Source of the DNA: Nitrospira defluvii
Lineage (GTDB): Bacteria > Nitrospirota > Nitrospiria > Nitrospirales > Nitrospiraceae
Direction: 5' to 3'
Length of the DNA stretch: 64,000 bases
NCBI GenBank assembly: GCA_000196815.1
Contig: FP929003.1
Coordinates: 682,001-746,000 of the forward strand
The notes beneath the pieces are model-generated. The model searched no databases. It was not told where the DNA came from and saw nothing but the letters and a program-made list of their open reading frames with translations. Of the stretch, positions 8,801-15,349 are shown piece by piece. Within the stretch, counting starts at the first letter, position 1. The number at the start of each line of letters is the position of its first letter. The translations under genes were made by a program, and so were the position numbers.

Positions 8801-9006
8801 TTCTCGATGGGGTAGACCACGCTCTGCTCGATATCGAGCGGGGGTGCGCCCTTGTAAATCACGCCGACAAACGCGACCGGAACTTGAATGTTGGGGAAGA
8901 GATCGACCGGGAGCCGTTCGAGGGAGGTGGCCCCCAGGATCACCATGGCCAGGGACAGCATCAGGATGCCGATGCGATTGCGCAATGCGAGCAGTGTCAG
9001 CCACAT
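5830..9006 (-). CDS. RND family efflux pump inner-membrane transporter (AcrB/MdtC-like)
   Basis: A 1058-residue protein with the two-fold RND layout: a first transmembrane helix, a large periplasmic loop (about 35-335), five to six helices, a second helix and loop, and six closing helices. The helix-4 region reads GRLVDDSIVELEN, keeping the Asp-Asp pair used for proton transport. The family pumps drugs or metabolites from inner leaflet/periplasm through a trimeric complex. The membrane-fusion partner lies upstream (84-bp gap) and a TetR regulator before that, so all three likely form one minus-strand unit. No outer-membrane TolC-like gene is in the window. Substrate unknown; a hydrophobe/amphiphile exporter is most likely. 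Confidence 0.92.
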   Translation of the reverse strand: MWLTLLALRNRIGILMLSLAMVILGATSLERLPVDLFPNIQVPVAFVGVIYKGAPPLDIEQSVVYPIEKAVSSASNVEHVESFAKQGIGAVQVWFNWGADINVGQMEVMQRITQILNSLPPGILQPFIVKFDVSNIPVAFVTASGGDLDERALYDLAYNTIAPQIEQISNVAAATVEGGKIRQININLDPALLQARGLSILDVVKAVKASNLILPSGDIKAGNLDYNVFTNTQFKTVEPINDVVVKIDQRGNPVRVRDVGVLSDSSDIQTNVVRTDGKRSVYLRVNKQPIANTVEVVDALRKAIPKMIGIPPGVQLGISFDQSIYIRQSIKNLIEQALHGSLLAAAVILLFLRNLTSTLIISVAIPLSILVTFIVLYFSNQTLNVFTMGGLALGIGRLVDDSIVELENIQRHLNIDRNRWDAIVNAAREVAMPIFASTVTTVVVFLPMFFIVGIARLLLIPLTLTIAIALFTSFFVSRTVTPALCYRFLKPEEEAHRSLPSWFVNIMQWSQRRYDALDEGYERSLRWVLAHRRTLLVSVITIFVGSLLLLPLIGTEFLPVSDESQFRIVLRGPVGQRVEKTVDQVAEVERVLREKIPPDELEAIASSTGVLAQGRSSLFNPNTGPHTSVISVYLVSPDKRRRNQVEIMNAVRPAIIKLFPGVAMFFDPGGLVKRVTSFGSQKSIDVEIYGYDFEKARTVIHQVQDTMHKIPGMADIEVSREENYPEVNVVVDREKAALLGISETDVANAVLFSLNGNGQTDPIIFTDPQNGNEYYISAWLADEHRKDLSAIENVLLTTKNGEPVLLKNLATLKLNAGPVKIERKYFQRVVHITANPVGRDLGSIAQDLESAFAQMQLPPGFSIRLAGQIQQQRETFEGLTYASALALILVYMVMAAQFKSLIDPFIIMFSVPMGIPGVIVILYLTNTTISTSSLMGLIMMLGIVVSNGVLLVDYTNVLRRRGLDLAAAVVTASRTRLRPILMTSLATVVGLMPMALGLGTGSETNAPLARAVVGGLTVSTILTLFLVPTVYTMLEERFPRRADQLAAADSETPATQPA

Positions 9007-9090
9007 GATTGAGACGTGAGCGGTGAGACGTTAGATGTGAAACGAAGTGCGCACAGTGTCAACGCAGAAGGTCCCTTCATCCGGCACCTG

Positions 9091-10284
9091 TTACGATTCA
9101 CGTTTCACGGCATCTATCGGCTGGGTCTGAACCGGCGCGCCCTCGCTCACCAGATCTTTGCCGGAGACGATCACCTGCTCGTCTCCGGCAAGGCCCTTCA
9201 CGACTTCGACGCGATTCTCCGCGCGGGCTCCTAGCTCAACCGGAACCTGATGGGCCTTCCCGTCCTTGACGACATAGACATATTGCGACTCTTCGAGCCG
9301 GCTCACTGCGTCCAGGGGGATCTGAATCGCCTGGGGATGCTTTCCCACCAGGACTTCGACGCGGGCGAACATGCCGCCCTTGAGCCGATGATCTTTGTTG
9401 GGGAGGTCGACCTCGACGGTCATGGTGCGGGTGGCGCGATTGAGCGCTTGGACGATGCGGGTCACCGTGCCTTCGAACACTTCGTTCGGGTAGGCTTCGG
9501 CGCGCACATCCGCGCGCTGCCCGACCTTCACCAGCGGCACATCTTTCTCCACGACCTCGATCAGGGTGCGGACGGTTTCGACGTCATGCACGCTCAAGAT
9601 TCCTCGCGACATCGTGGACGTGCTGGCGGTGGTGCCGCTCACATAGGCGCCGGGGTCAAGGTTGCGTTCCGCGATATAGCCGGCAAACGGGGCACGGATG
9701 GAGGCATAGGCCAGATTGGTGACGGCCTGTGCCAGCGCGACGTCCATCTGTTGCACCTGTGCGCGCAAGGAGTCTTGCAAGGCCAGCGCCGCATCGCGGT
9801 TCACCAGCGCCGTATCCAGGTCCTGCTGAGAGACAAACTGATCCTTGATGAGGGCCTGCATGCGGTCGAGCGTGAGGGTGGCGTTGCGCACCGCCGCCTC
9901 CTGCTGCACGACCTTCGCTTTGGCCGACAGGAGATTGGCCTTGGCCTGATTCACCGCGTGCACGTAGTCGGTGTGATCGATTTCGACGAGCAGTTGATTG
10001 GCCTTCACCAGATCGCCTTTATCCACGTAGATCTTGGCGATATAGCCGTCCACGCGCGAAAAGATATTCACGAGTTGGTTGGGGATGAGGTCGGCGGTGT
10101 ACGTCAACCGGACGTCGAGGTCCTGCTTGATGGGGTTCATCGTGCCGACGGTGAGGATGCGGTTTTTCCGAGGGTCGCTCTTGGCTCCGCTGCTGAGGCG
10201 GAGCGCCACCAATGCCACCACGGCAACAACGAGCATGATGCCGAGGGTCACGATCGGATGCCGTTTGATGAGATTAACGGACAC
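9091..10284 (-). CDS. RND efflux membrane-fusion protein (periplasmic adaptor)
   Basis: A 397-residue adaptor: one N-terminal membrane anchor (IMLVVAVVALVAL), a lipoyl/biotinyl-like segment (GYIAKIYVDKGDLV), an alpha-helical hairpin (about 100-180), a second lipoyl half (ASIRAPFAGYI) and beta-barrel regions (LKGGMFARVEV). It bridges the RND pump to an outer-membrane channel. The GTG at 10284 is preferred because GGAGG lies seven bases upstream; this start overlaps the end of the TetR gene by 11 bp, showing tight coupling. A longer frame to 10329 is open but has no better support. Confidence 0.9.
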   Translation of the reverse strand: MSVNLIKRHPIVTLGIMLVVAVVALVALRLSSGAKSDPRKNRILTVGTMNPIKQDLDVRLTYTADLIPNQLVNIFSRVDGYIAKIYVDKGDLVKANQLLVEIDHTDYVHAVNQAKANLLSAKAKVVQQEAAVRNATLTLDRMQALIKDQFVSQQDLDTALVNRDAALALQDSLRAQVQQMDVALAQAVTNLAYASIRAPFAGYIAERNLDPGAYVSGTTASTSTMSRGILSVHDVETVRTLIEVVEKDVPLVKVGQRADVRAEAYPNEVFEGTVTRIVQALNRATRTMTVEVDLPNKDHRLKGGMFARVEVLVGKHPQAIQIPLDAVSRLEESQYVYVVKDGKAHQVPVELGARAENRVEVVKGLAGDEQVIVSGKDLVSEGAPVQTQPIDAVKRES

Positions 10285-10921
10285 GCGACAGCCTCCGTGT
10301 CTTCGATGTGGACGGATGCCGCAATCCATTCAGGAACAACTCCACATAGGTATCGACAATCTCCTTGTGCGGGCAATGCAGCGGCACGTCGAAAATTTCA
10401 TGCAGCAGCCGGTGGTGCACGACCATCCCGATGAAGGCGCGCGCGGCCAGCAACGGATCGATTTTTCGGAAGACACCTTCTTCGATCCTGGTCCGGATGT
10501 ATCCCGCCAGATAGTCGTAGAAGACGCGGTGCTGCTTGCCGAAAAACATGTCGGCCAGTTCGTGGCCCTCCAAGGCGCTGAAGAGCAGCAGTCGCAGCAT
10601 GGTGGGATCGGCGCCGGGACGGATGCGGTACCCGGCGATCAGTGTGAAGACCCGCTGGTCGTCGCGCTTGCGTGCCACTTCGTCGACGGCGTTCAGGAGC
10701 TCGCTGAGCGGGGCTTTTTCGGCGAGGATTGCGGTGTATAGCGCTCGCTTGGTCGGGAAATATTTGAACACCAGGGCTTCGCTGACGCCGGCGGCGCGCG
10801 CGATTTCTTTGGTGGTCGTGCCCTTAAAGCCCTTGGCTGCGAACAGACTGGCGGCCGAGGCGATCAGGCTGGCCTGGCGGTCTTGGCCCGGATTGCGGGA
10901 GAGGGCGGCCGTCTGTTTCAT
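10274..10921 (-). CDS. TetR/AcrR family transcriptional regulator
   Basis: A 215-residue regulator. The N-terminal helix-turn-helix spans about residues 15-62 with the typical KGTTTKEIARAAGVSEALVFKYF-type pattern (here split across FKGTTTKEIA and GVSEALVFKYFPTK). The C-terminal ~140 residues form the ligand domain. It is the first gene of the efflux unit and faces an operator-like palindrome 13 bp upstream of its start, so it probably represses itself and the pump, with release when a pump substrate binds. That mode of action is known for AcrR-like proteins and is inferred here. Confidence 0.9.
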   Translation of the reverse strand: MKQTAALSRNPGQDRQASLIASAASLFAAKGFKGTTTKEIARAAGVSEALVFKYFPTKRALYTAILAEKAPLSELLNAVDEVARKRDDQRVFTLIAGYRIRPGADPTMLRLLLFSALEGHELADMFFGKQHRVFYDYLAGYIRTRIEEGVFRKIDPLLAARAFIGMVVHHRLLHEIFDVPLHCPHKEIVDTYVELFLNGLRHPSTSKTRRLSRVR

Positions 10922-10933
10922 GCGCTCGTCGGT

Positions 10934-10959
10934 CAGGTGAGTGAGTGGTTACTCACCTG
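10934..10959. promoter_or_regulatory. Putative TetR operator
   Basis: CAGGTGAGT (10934-10942) and ACTCACCTG (10951-10959) are exact 9-bp inverted arms around GAGTGGTT; an inner GTGAGT-GGTT-ACTCAC symmetry overlaps. The site lies just upstream of the tetR start, the usual place for autoregulation. Confidence 0.65.
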
Positions 10960-11044
10960 TCAGGCTATCACGGGCCAACTCGGCAAGACAAGAATCTCGT
11001 GGGATTCGGGATGAGGGATTCGGCCGTGGAGGCAGGGCGAGGCC

Positions 11045-11584
11045 TCAAAACGTCGAGGGCGAATTGCCCTCGTTGAACTTGGCACGAAAGGCTTCGCTCT
11101 CGAAGAAGATGACGCCCTGGCTGGTGCGCAGGTCATAGCGGAGGATGATTTCGCTCTCGTCTCCCTGCCAGTTGAAGAACTTCACGGCGCCGCCCGCGAC
11201 CTGGCCGGGAGTCTGGTCGAGAGGGCCGAATCGTTCCTGCAGGTAACTCAGTATCCGGTCGTGTGCCTCTTTGCCGCTGTATCGCACCATGACTCGCGCG
11301 AATTTCCCATCGACGGTGTTGAACTTCATCGAATCGACCGTCGCCGGCCCCAATGTCCGGTCGGCGGTTTTCAGTTCATAGGTCTGGACCCGGCCTGTGT
11401 CTTCGACCTTCACGAACGTGTCGGATTCCGAGAACGACGCACCCCAGGGAATGCCTTCGAACCCATTCGGGTCGTTTTGCATGGGGACGGCCAGCGCCAG
11501 CGCGACCGGAAGCAGCAGCGTGGCAATCAACGCGGTGAGGGCCGTGGGCCATTGCCCACGAGTGATGAAGAGGGGCTGCGTCAT
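11045..11584 (-). CDS. Secreted protein of unknown function (tandem paralogue B)
   Basis: A 179-residue protein with a signal peptide or anchor (hydrophobic TALIATLLLPVALALAV) followed by NDPNGFEGIPWG and a mature domain ending FFESEAFRAKF. The upstream neighbour has the same plan (NDPxGF, then WG, VDxxFARVxxRY, PGQ, and I(F)FxES), so the two are diverged duplicates. The chosen ATG at 11584 lies one base after the neighbour's stop codon. The family is not recognised; Trp/Gly-rich start and beta-type strands suggest a small periplasmic or outer-membrane-facing domain. It shares an operon with its paralogue. Confidence 0.65.
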   Translation of the reverse strand: MTQPLFITRGQWPTALTALIATLLLPVALALAVPMQNDPNGFEGIPWGASFSESDTFVKVEDTGRVQTYELKTADRTLGPATVDSMKFNTVDGKFARVMVRYSGKEAHDRILSYLQERFGPLDQTPGQVAGGAVKFFNWQGDESEIILRYDLRTSQGVIFFESEAFRAKFNEGNSPSTF

Positions 11585-11585
11585 G

Positions 11586-12128
11586 TTATTCCGCCGTGTC
11601 CGACATCCGGTCTTGAAATCTCGGCGCGAGGTTGCGACTTTCGATAAAGATAAAGCCCCGGTCCCGGTTGGCCTCATAGGTGAGGCTGATCTCGGTATCC
11701 GTCCCTCGCCAGGTGTATTGCTGGTTCAGGCCCCGCATCATCTGCCCGGGAATCCGCTCGATCCTGCCATAGGACCGTTCGAGGAATTGCAGCACTTGCG
11801 CGTGGGCTTTCGCGCCATTGTACCGAATAGTCACCCGCGCAAACTGATCATCGACAGTCGAAAGGTGGACGCTCTCAACCGGAATATCGGCATAGACCGG
11901 CGGACGATCGCGAAACTGGTAGTCAATCGTATGCGAATTGGATCGTGTCACCGTCAGTTCCGGAATGTCGGTGAGGGGTATGCCCCAGGTGAGATGGTCG
12001 AAGCCATGAGGATCATTCGCCATCGTGATGGCAAATGCGGGCACGGCCAGGATGAAGATGAGGACAACAAAAAGTCCCAGGCGGCGCGCCATTCGGAGAG
12101 AGGAGCATATCCAAAACGCGTTGGGCAT
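11586..12128 (-). CDS. Secreted protein of unknown function (tandem paralogue A)
   Basis: A 180-residue protein with a signal peptide (LGLFVVLIFILAVPAFA) and the mature start NDPHGFDHLTWG. Shared positions with the next gene include VDDQFARVTIRY, the PGQ turn and IFIESRNLAPRF near the end. Starts at 12128 (with GAAGG nearby) or 12092 are both possible; both keep the signal peptide. It lies divergent to the phosphonate cluster across 142 bp. No function is assigned. Confidence 0.6.
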   Translation of the reverse strand: MPNAFWICSSLRMARRLGLFVVLIFILAVPAFAITMANDPHGFDHLTWGIPLTDIPELTVTRSNSHTIDYQFRDRPPVYADIPVESVHLSTVDDQFARVTIRYNGAKAHAQVLQFLERSYGRIERIPGQMMRGLNQQYTWRGTDTEISLTYEANRDRGFIFIESRNLAPRFQDRMSDTAE

Positions 12129-12197
12129 GGCCTTCAATCGTTTCTCAGCAAACGCTATCACGGTTCTCGCGGTGACGGCAACTCGGTGGCGCTGTTC

Positions 12198-12226
12198 TTG
12201 TGAATGGAGGACCCCTTGGCTATAAT
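12198..12226 (+). promoter_or_regulatory. Sigma-70-type promoter of the phosphonate cluster
   Basis: TTGTGA (12198-12203), 17-bp spacer, consensus TATAAT (12221-12226), 44 bp before the first cluster gene at 12271. It probably drives the run of tightly spaced genes that follows. Confidence 0.65.
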
Positions 12227-12270
12227 GCGCCTCTTGTGCCCAAGCCGGTGCGACACGAGGAGCGGGGGTC

Positions 12271-12768
12271 ATGATTGAGAGCGATGTGTTTGTGCAAGCG
12301 CTCGAGAATCTGGGCGTGAATTTTTTCACGGGTGTACCGGATTCGTTGCTGGGCGGTATTATCGAAGAATTGTTGACGCGCAAGCTCTACACCCCTGCGG
12401 TGCGTGAGGATGAAGCGGTGGCCATGGCGGCGGGCGCCTACATGGCCGGAAAAGTTTCCGCTGTGCTCATGCAGAATTCCGGGCTCGGGACGGCGTTGAA
12501 TACGCTGATTTCGCTGAACATGATCTATCGCCAGCCCTGTATCCTCCTGGTGTCCTGGCGGGGCTTCGAGGGCAAAGACGCCCCGGAACATCTGGTGATG
12601 GGCGAGACGATGCCACAGTTGCTCGACACCATGAGAATTCCACACCGGACGCTGTCGGAACCGACGATGATGGATGATCTCCGGTGGGTGGGGCAGACCG
12701 TGATGAAGCAGCGTATTCCGGTCGCGCTCCTGATTAAGAAGGGTATCATCAAGGGGTTGCATCCATGA
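12271..12768 (+). CDS. Phosphonopyruvate/sulfopyruvate decarboxylase-type, alpha subunit
   Basis: A 165-residue protein equal to the N-terminal (PYR) half of thiamine-diphosphate decarboxylases. It starts GVNFFTGVPDSLLGG and has the conserved REDEAVAMAAGAY segment with the Glu that activates the cofactor, then LMQNSGLG. Such PYR-only subunits are known from two-subunit sulfopyruvate decarboxylase (ComD) and split phosphonopyruvate decarboxylases. The transaminase and cytidylyltransferase-like neighbours point to phosphonopyruvate to phosphonoacetaldehyde, the pull step of phosphonate synthesis. Its stop overlaps the beta-subunit ATG (ATGA). Substrate choice between phosphono- and sulfopyruvate is inferred from context. 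Confidence 0.8.
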   Translation: MIESDVFVQALENLGVNFFTGVPDSLLGGIIEELLTRKLYTPAVREDEAVAMAAGAYMAGKVSAVLMQNSGLGTALNTLISLNMIYRQPCILLVSWRGFEGKDAPEHLVMGETMPQLLDTMRIPHRTLSEPTMMDDLRWVGQTVMKQRIPVALLIKKGIIKGLHP

Positions 12769-13343
12769 GGCCCGAACAAGGCACCATGCAGAGCCGGGCG
12801 CAGGCCATGGCGGCGCTGCTCGAATTGCTGACCGATCAGCCGGTCATCATCTGCAATGGATTTCCTTCGCGGGAAGCCCACAAGCTCGCCGATCGCCCGA
12901 CGCATTTTTACATGATCGGGTCGATGGGAAATGCGCCGGCCATTGCGCTCGGTGTGGCGCTCTCCAAACCAGGCAAGCAGGTCATCGTCTTCGACGGCGA
13001 CGGCAATGTCCTCATGGGGATGGGCACGTTGGCCACGGTGGGCGCTTTGAAGCCGAAGAATTTTATCCATGTGGTGTTCGACAATGAGGTCTATGGCTCG
13101 ACGGGGAATCAGCCGACCATTTCCAACGTCGTACAGTTGGAGAAAGTGGCCAGGGCGGCAGGTTACGTCAATGTCGAGCGCGTGCTGGACCGGGACGACC
13201 TCGTCTATGAATTTAAGGACATGTTGAAAAAAGACGGCCCCAGCATGTTGCTGGTCAAGGTCAACGAGTTTGTCGAGGATGCCGGGCGGGTGGCGCTTGA
13301 GCCGCCGGCCATCACGGCTCGATTCATGAACGCAATTGAATAG
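12765..13343 (+). CDS. Phosphonopyruvate/sulfopyruvate decarboxylase-type, beta subunit
   Basis: A 192-residue protein equal to the C-terminal (PP) half of the decarboxylase. It has IGSMGNAPAIALG and the thiamine-diphosphate signature GDGN (near residues 77-80) ending 27 residues later in the N of VVFDN, plus the EVYGSTGNQP loop. It should pair with the alpha subunit to form the active enzyme. In sulfopyruvate decarboxylase the partner is ComE; in phosphonate producers the two halves are usually one chain (Ppd/AepY). Translationally coupled to alpha by ATGA overlap; a 63-bp gap precedes the transaminase. Confidence 0.82.
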   Translation: MRPEQGTMQSRAQAMAALLELLTDQPVIICNGFPSREAHKLADRPTHFYMIGSMGNAPAIALGVALSKPGKQVIVFDGDGNVLMGMGTLATVGALKPKNFIHVVFDNEVYGSTGNQPTISNVVQLEKVARAAGYVNVERVLDRDDLVYEFKDMLKKDGPSMLLVKVNEFVEDAGRVALEPPAITARFMNAIE

Positions 13344-13406
13344 CACCGATGTGCTGAGTGCGATGTGTGGGGCCGCTCCGCTCAGTCCCGATCCACAGCC
13401 TGAGGC

Positions 13407-14507
13407 ATGAACATGATACTTCTGAATCCAGGTCCGGTGAACGTGAGCGAACGGGTGCGGCAGGCGTTGTTGCGTCCGGATATCTGCCATCGCGAGTCCG
13501 AGTTTACAGATCTCCTGGGCCGTATCCAGCATAAACTGCTGGCGGCGTTTGTGCCCGGGGCCGAATCCGACTACGTGGCCGTGTTGTTGACGGGTTCAGG
13601 CACGGCGGCGGTGGAATCCGCGGTCATGTCCTGTCTGCCGATGGCCAAGCGCATGTTGGTCCTCAACAACGGCGTCTACGGCGAGCGGTTATCCAGCATG
13701 GTCGGACTCCATCGACTCGGAGTGTCCGAACTCAAGTCGGAGTGGCACATCAAGCCTGATCCTGAGCGAGTCCGTTTGGCGCTACGCCAGCACCCCGAGG
13801 TGCATGCGGTCTCCATGGTGCACCATGAAACGACCACGGGGTTGATCAATCCGGTGAAAGAAATCGCAGAAGTCGTCGATAGTCTGAATCGGGTCTTCGT
13901 GCTCGACTCCGTCAGCGGTCTGGCCGGGGAGCCGATCGATATCGCCGGATCCCACATCTATATGGTGGCGGGGACCGCCGGCAAATGCATCCAGGGATTC
14001 CCGGGTGTGTCGTTCGTCCTGCTGCGCAAAGGATTCCTGGAGCGGATGCGCAACTACCCCAAGCGATCCTGGTACCTCAACTTGACCCACTATATCGATG
14101 ACCAGGGCAAAGGCATTGTGCCCTTTACCCCTGCCGTTCAAATTTACTATGCCTTTGAAGAGGCGTTGAGCGAGTTGCTGGAAGAGGGCGTGGCCAATCG
14201 GTTCCAGCGCTATAAGCGGGCGGCGGTACGCATTCGGGAACGGATGGCGACCCTGGGGGTCACGACGTTGTTACCGTCGGATTCGCTCTCGAATACGATC
14301 ACGGCCTTTCACTTGCCTCCCGGCATCAGTTACGCCACGCTGCACGATCAATTGAAGGCTCGCGGGTATGTCATCTATGCGGGACAGGGCCAACTGGAAT
14401 CCAAGATCTTCCGTATCGCCAACATGGGCGCCTTGACCGAGTTGCAGATCGACGGGTTCCTGGGGGCCTTTGAAGAGGTGGTGACGGGAGCGGTTGCCCG
14501 CGCATGA
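13407..14507 (+). CDS. 2-aminoethylphosphonate:pyruvate transaminase (PhnW/AepZ type)
   Basis: A 366-residue PLP enzyme of fold type I. LLNPGPVNVSERVR and the GSGTAAVES phosphate loop open the protein; Asp167 (VFVLDSVS) and Lys193 (AGTAGKCIQGFPG) are the cofactor partners, and KCIQGFPG is characteristic of AEP transaminases. It interconverts phosphonoacetaldehyde and 2-aminoethylphosphonate (AEP). PhnW also serves AEP breakdown, but no PhnX phosphonatase is present, while a decarboxylase sits upstream and a nucleotidyltransferase follows by ATGA overlap, so AEP synthesis is the better reading. Start at 13407; a second ATG at 13413 is possible. Confidence 0.88.
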   Translation: MNMILLNPGPVNVSERVRQALLRPDICHRESEFTDLLGRIQHKLLAAFVPGAESDYVAVLLTGSGTAAVESAVMSCLPMAKRMLVLNNGVYGERLSSMVGLHRLGVSELKSEWHIKPDPERVRLALRQHPEVHAVSMVHHETTTGLINPVKEIAEVVDSLNRVFVLDSVSGLAGEPIDIAGSHIYMVAGTAGKCIQGFPGVSFVLLRKGFLERMRNYPKRSWYLNLTHYIDDQGKGIVPFTPAVQIYYAFEEALSELLEEGVANRFQRYKRAAVRIRERMATLGVTTLLPSDSLSNTITAFHLPPGISYATLHDQLKARGYVIYAGQGQLESKIFRIANMGALTELQIDGFLGAFEEVVTGAVARA

Positions 14508-15223
14508 GAGCGATCATCCTTGCCGCCGGAGTGGGGAAACGTCTCTGGCCGGTGACCCAGCACAAGCCGAAATGCCTGATCGAGATCGGGGGGCAGACCT
14601 TGCTGTCCCGGTATCTCGAATCCCTGGCGTCGGTCAAGATCCGGCAGGCCACCATCGTGGTCGGCTATAAGCAGGAAATGATCAGGGCCGCAGTCGGTTC
14701 GCATTGCCACGGGGTCGATATTTCCTATCTGGTGAACGAGGAGTTCCACCGGGGGAGTATCTCCTCGTTATGGATCGCCCGGCCGGCTTTGTCCGACGAC
14801 GTGGTGATCATGGATGCGGATGTCTTGTTTCATCGCGAAATTCTCCGCCGGTTGGTAGCCTCCCCCTACGAGAACTGCCTGCTGATGGACGACACGGTGA
14901 AGCAAACGGGCGAGGAATGTATGGTCGTGGTGCAGGGCGATCGAGTGGTGGCCTTGAGCAAAAGGATGCCGGATCGGTACGATATTGCAGGCGAGGGCGT
15001 CGGATTTCTCAGAGTTCGTCGGGCCGATACCGCCCACGTGATCGGCTCACTCAAGGGGTATATCGATCAAGACCGCTGGGACATGGAATACGAAGACGGG
15101 TTGTTGCAGTATTTCCGGGACGTGAAAGTCGGACATGAAAAAATCGGCGGGTTGCCGTGGACGGAGATCGATTTCCCCGAGGATGTGACGAAGGCGGAGC
15201 GGGAAGTTCTGCCGCGGCTCTAA
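14504..15223 (+). CDS. Nucleotidyltransferase, likely CTP:2-AEP cytidylyltransferase (PntC-like)
   Basis: A 239-residue single-domain enzyme of the sugar-phosphate nucleotidyltransferase fold. It begins MRAIILAAGVGKRLWP followed by KPKCLIEIGG, the nucleotide loop and Lys; a metal Asp lies in VIMDADVLF (near residue 105), and a second acidic site near EIDFPED. Gene order directly after the AEP transaminase matches known phosphonate clusters where CTP activates AEP to CMP-AEP. A sugar-1-phosphate substrate cannot be excluded. The product would feed the CDP-alcohol phosphotransferase that follows after 126 bp. Confidence 0.78.
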   Translation: MRAIILAAGVGKRLWPVTQHKPKCLIEIGGQTLLSRYLESLASVKIRQATIVVGYKQEMIRAAVGSHCHGVDISYLVNEEFHRGSISSLWIARPALSDDVVIMDADVLFHREILRRLVASPYENCLLMDDTVKQTGEECMVVVQGDRVVALSKRMPDRYDIAGEGVGFLRVRRADTAHVIGSLKGYIDQDRWDMEYEDGLLQYFRDVKVGHEKIGGLPWTEIDFPEDVTKAEREVLPRL

Positions 15224-15349
15224 CGGTGGCTCGCCTCGTGTGAATCGTGAAGTCTATTGCATAGATATCCGGCACCTTCACGCTATGGCTATGGATCTCC
15301 AGTTTCTTTGCGAGATACGAATGACGAGAGACGAACGACGAATCCGACC

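Noticed and set aside
5799-15327. Shared 10-mer CGAATGACGA in two intergenic spaces (5799-5808 and 15318-15327)
   Set aside because: Too short and found only twice; may be chance or a trivial micro-repeat.
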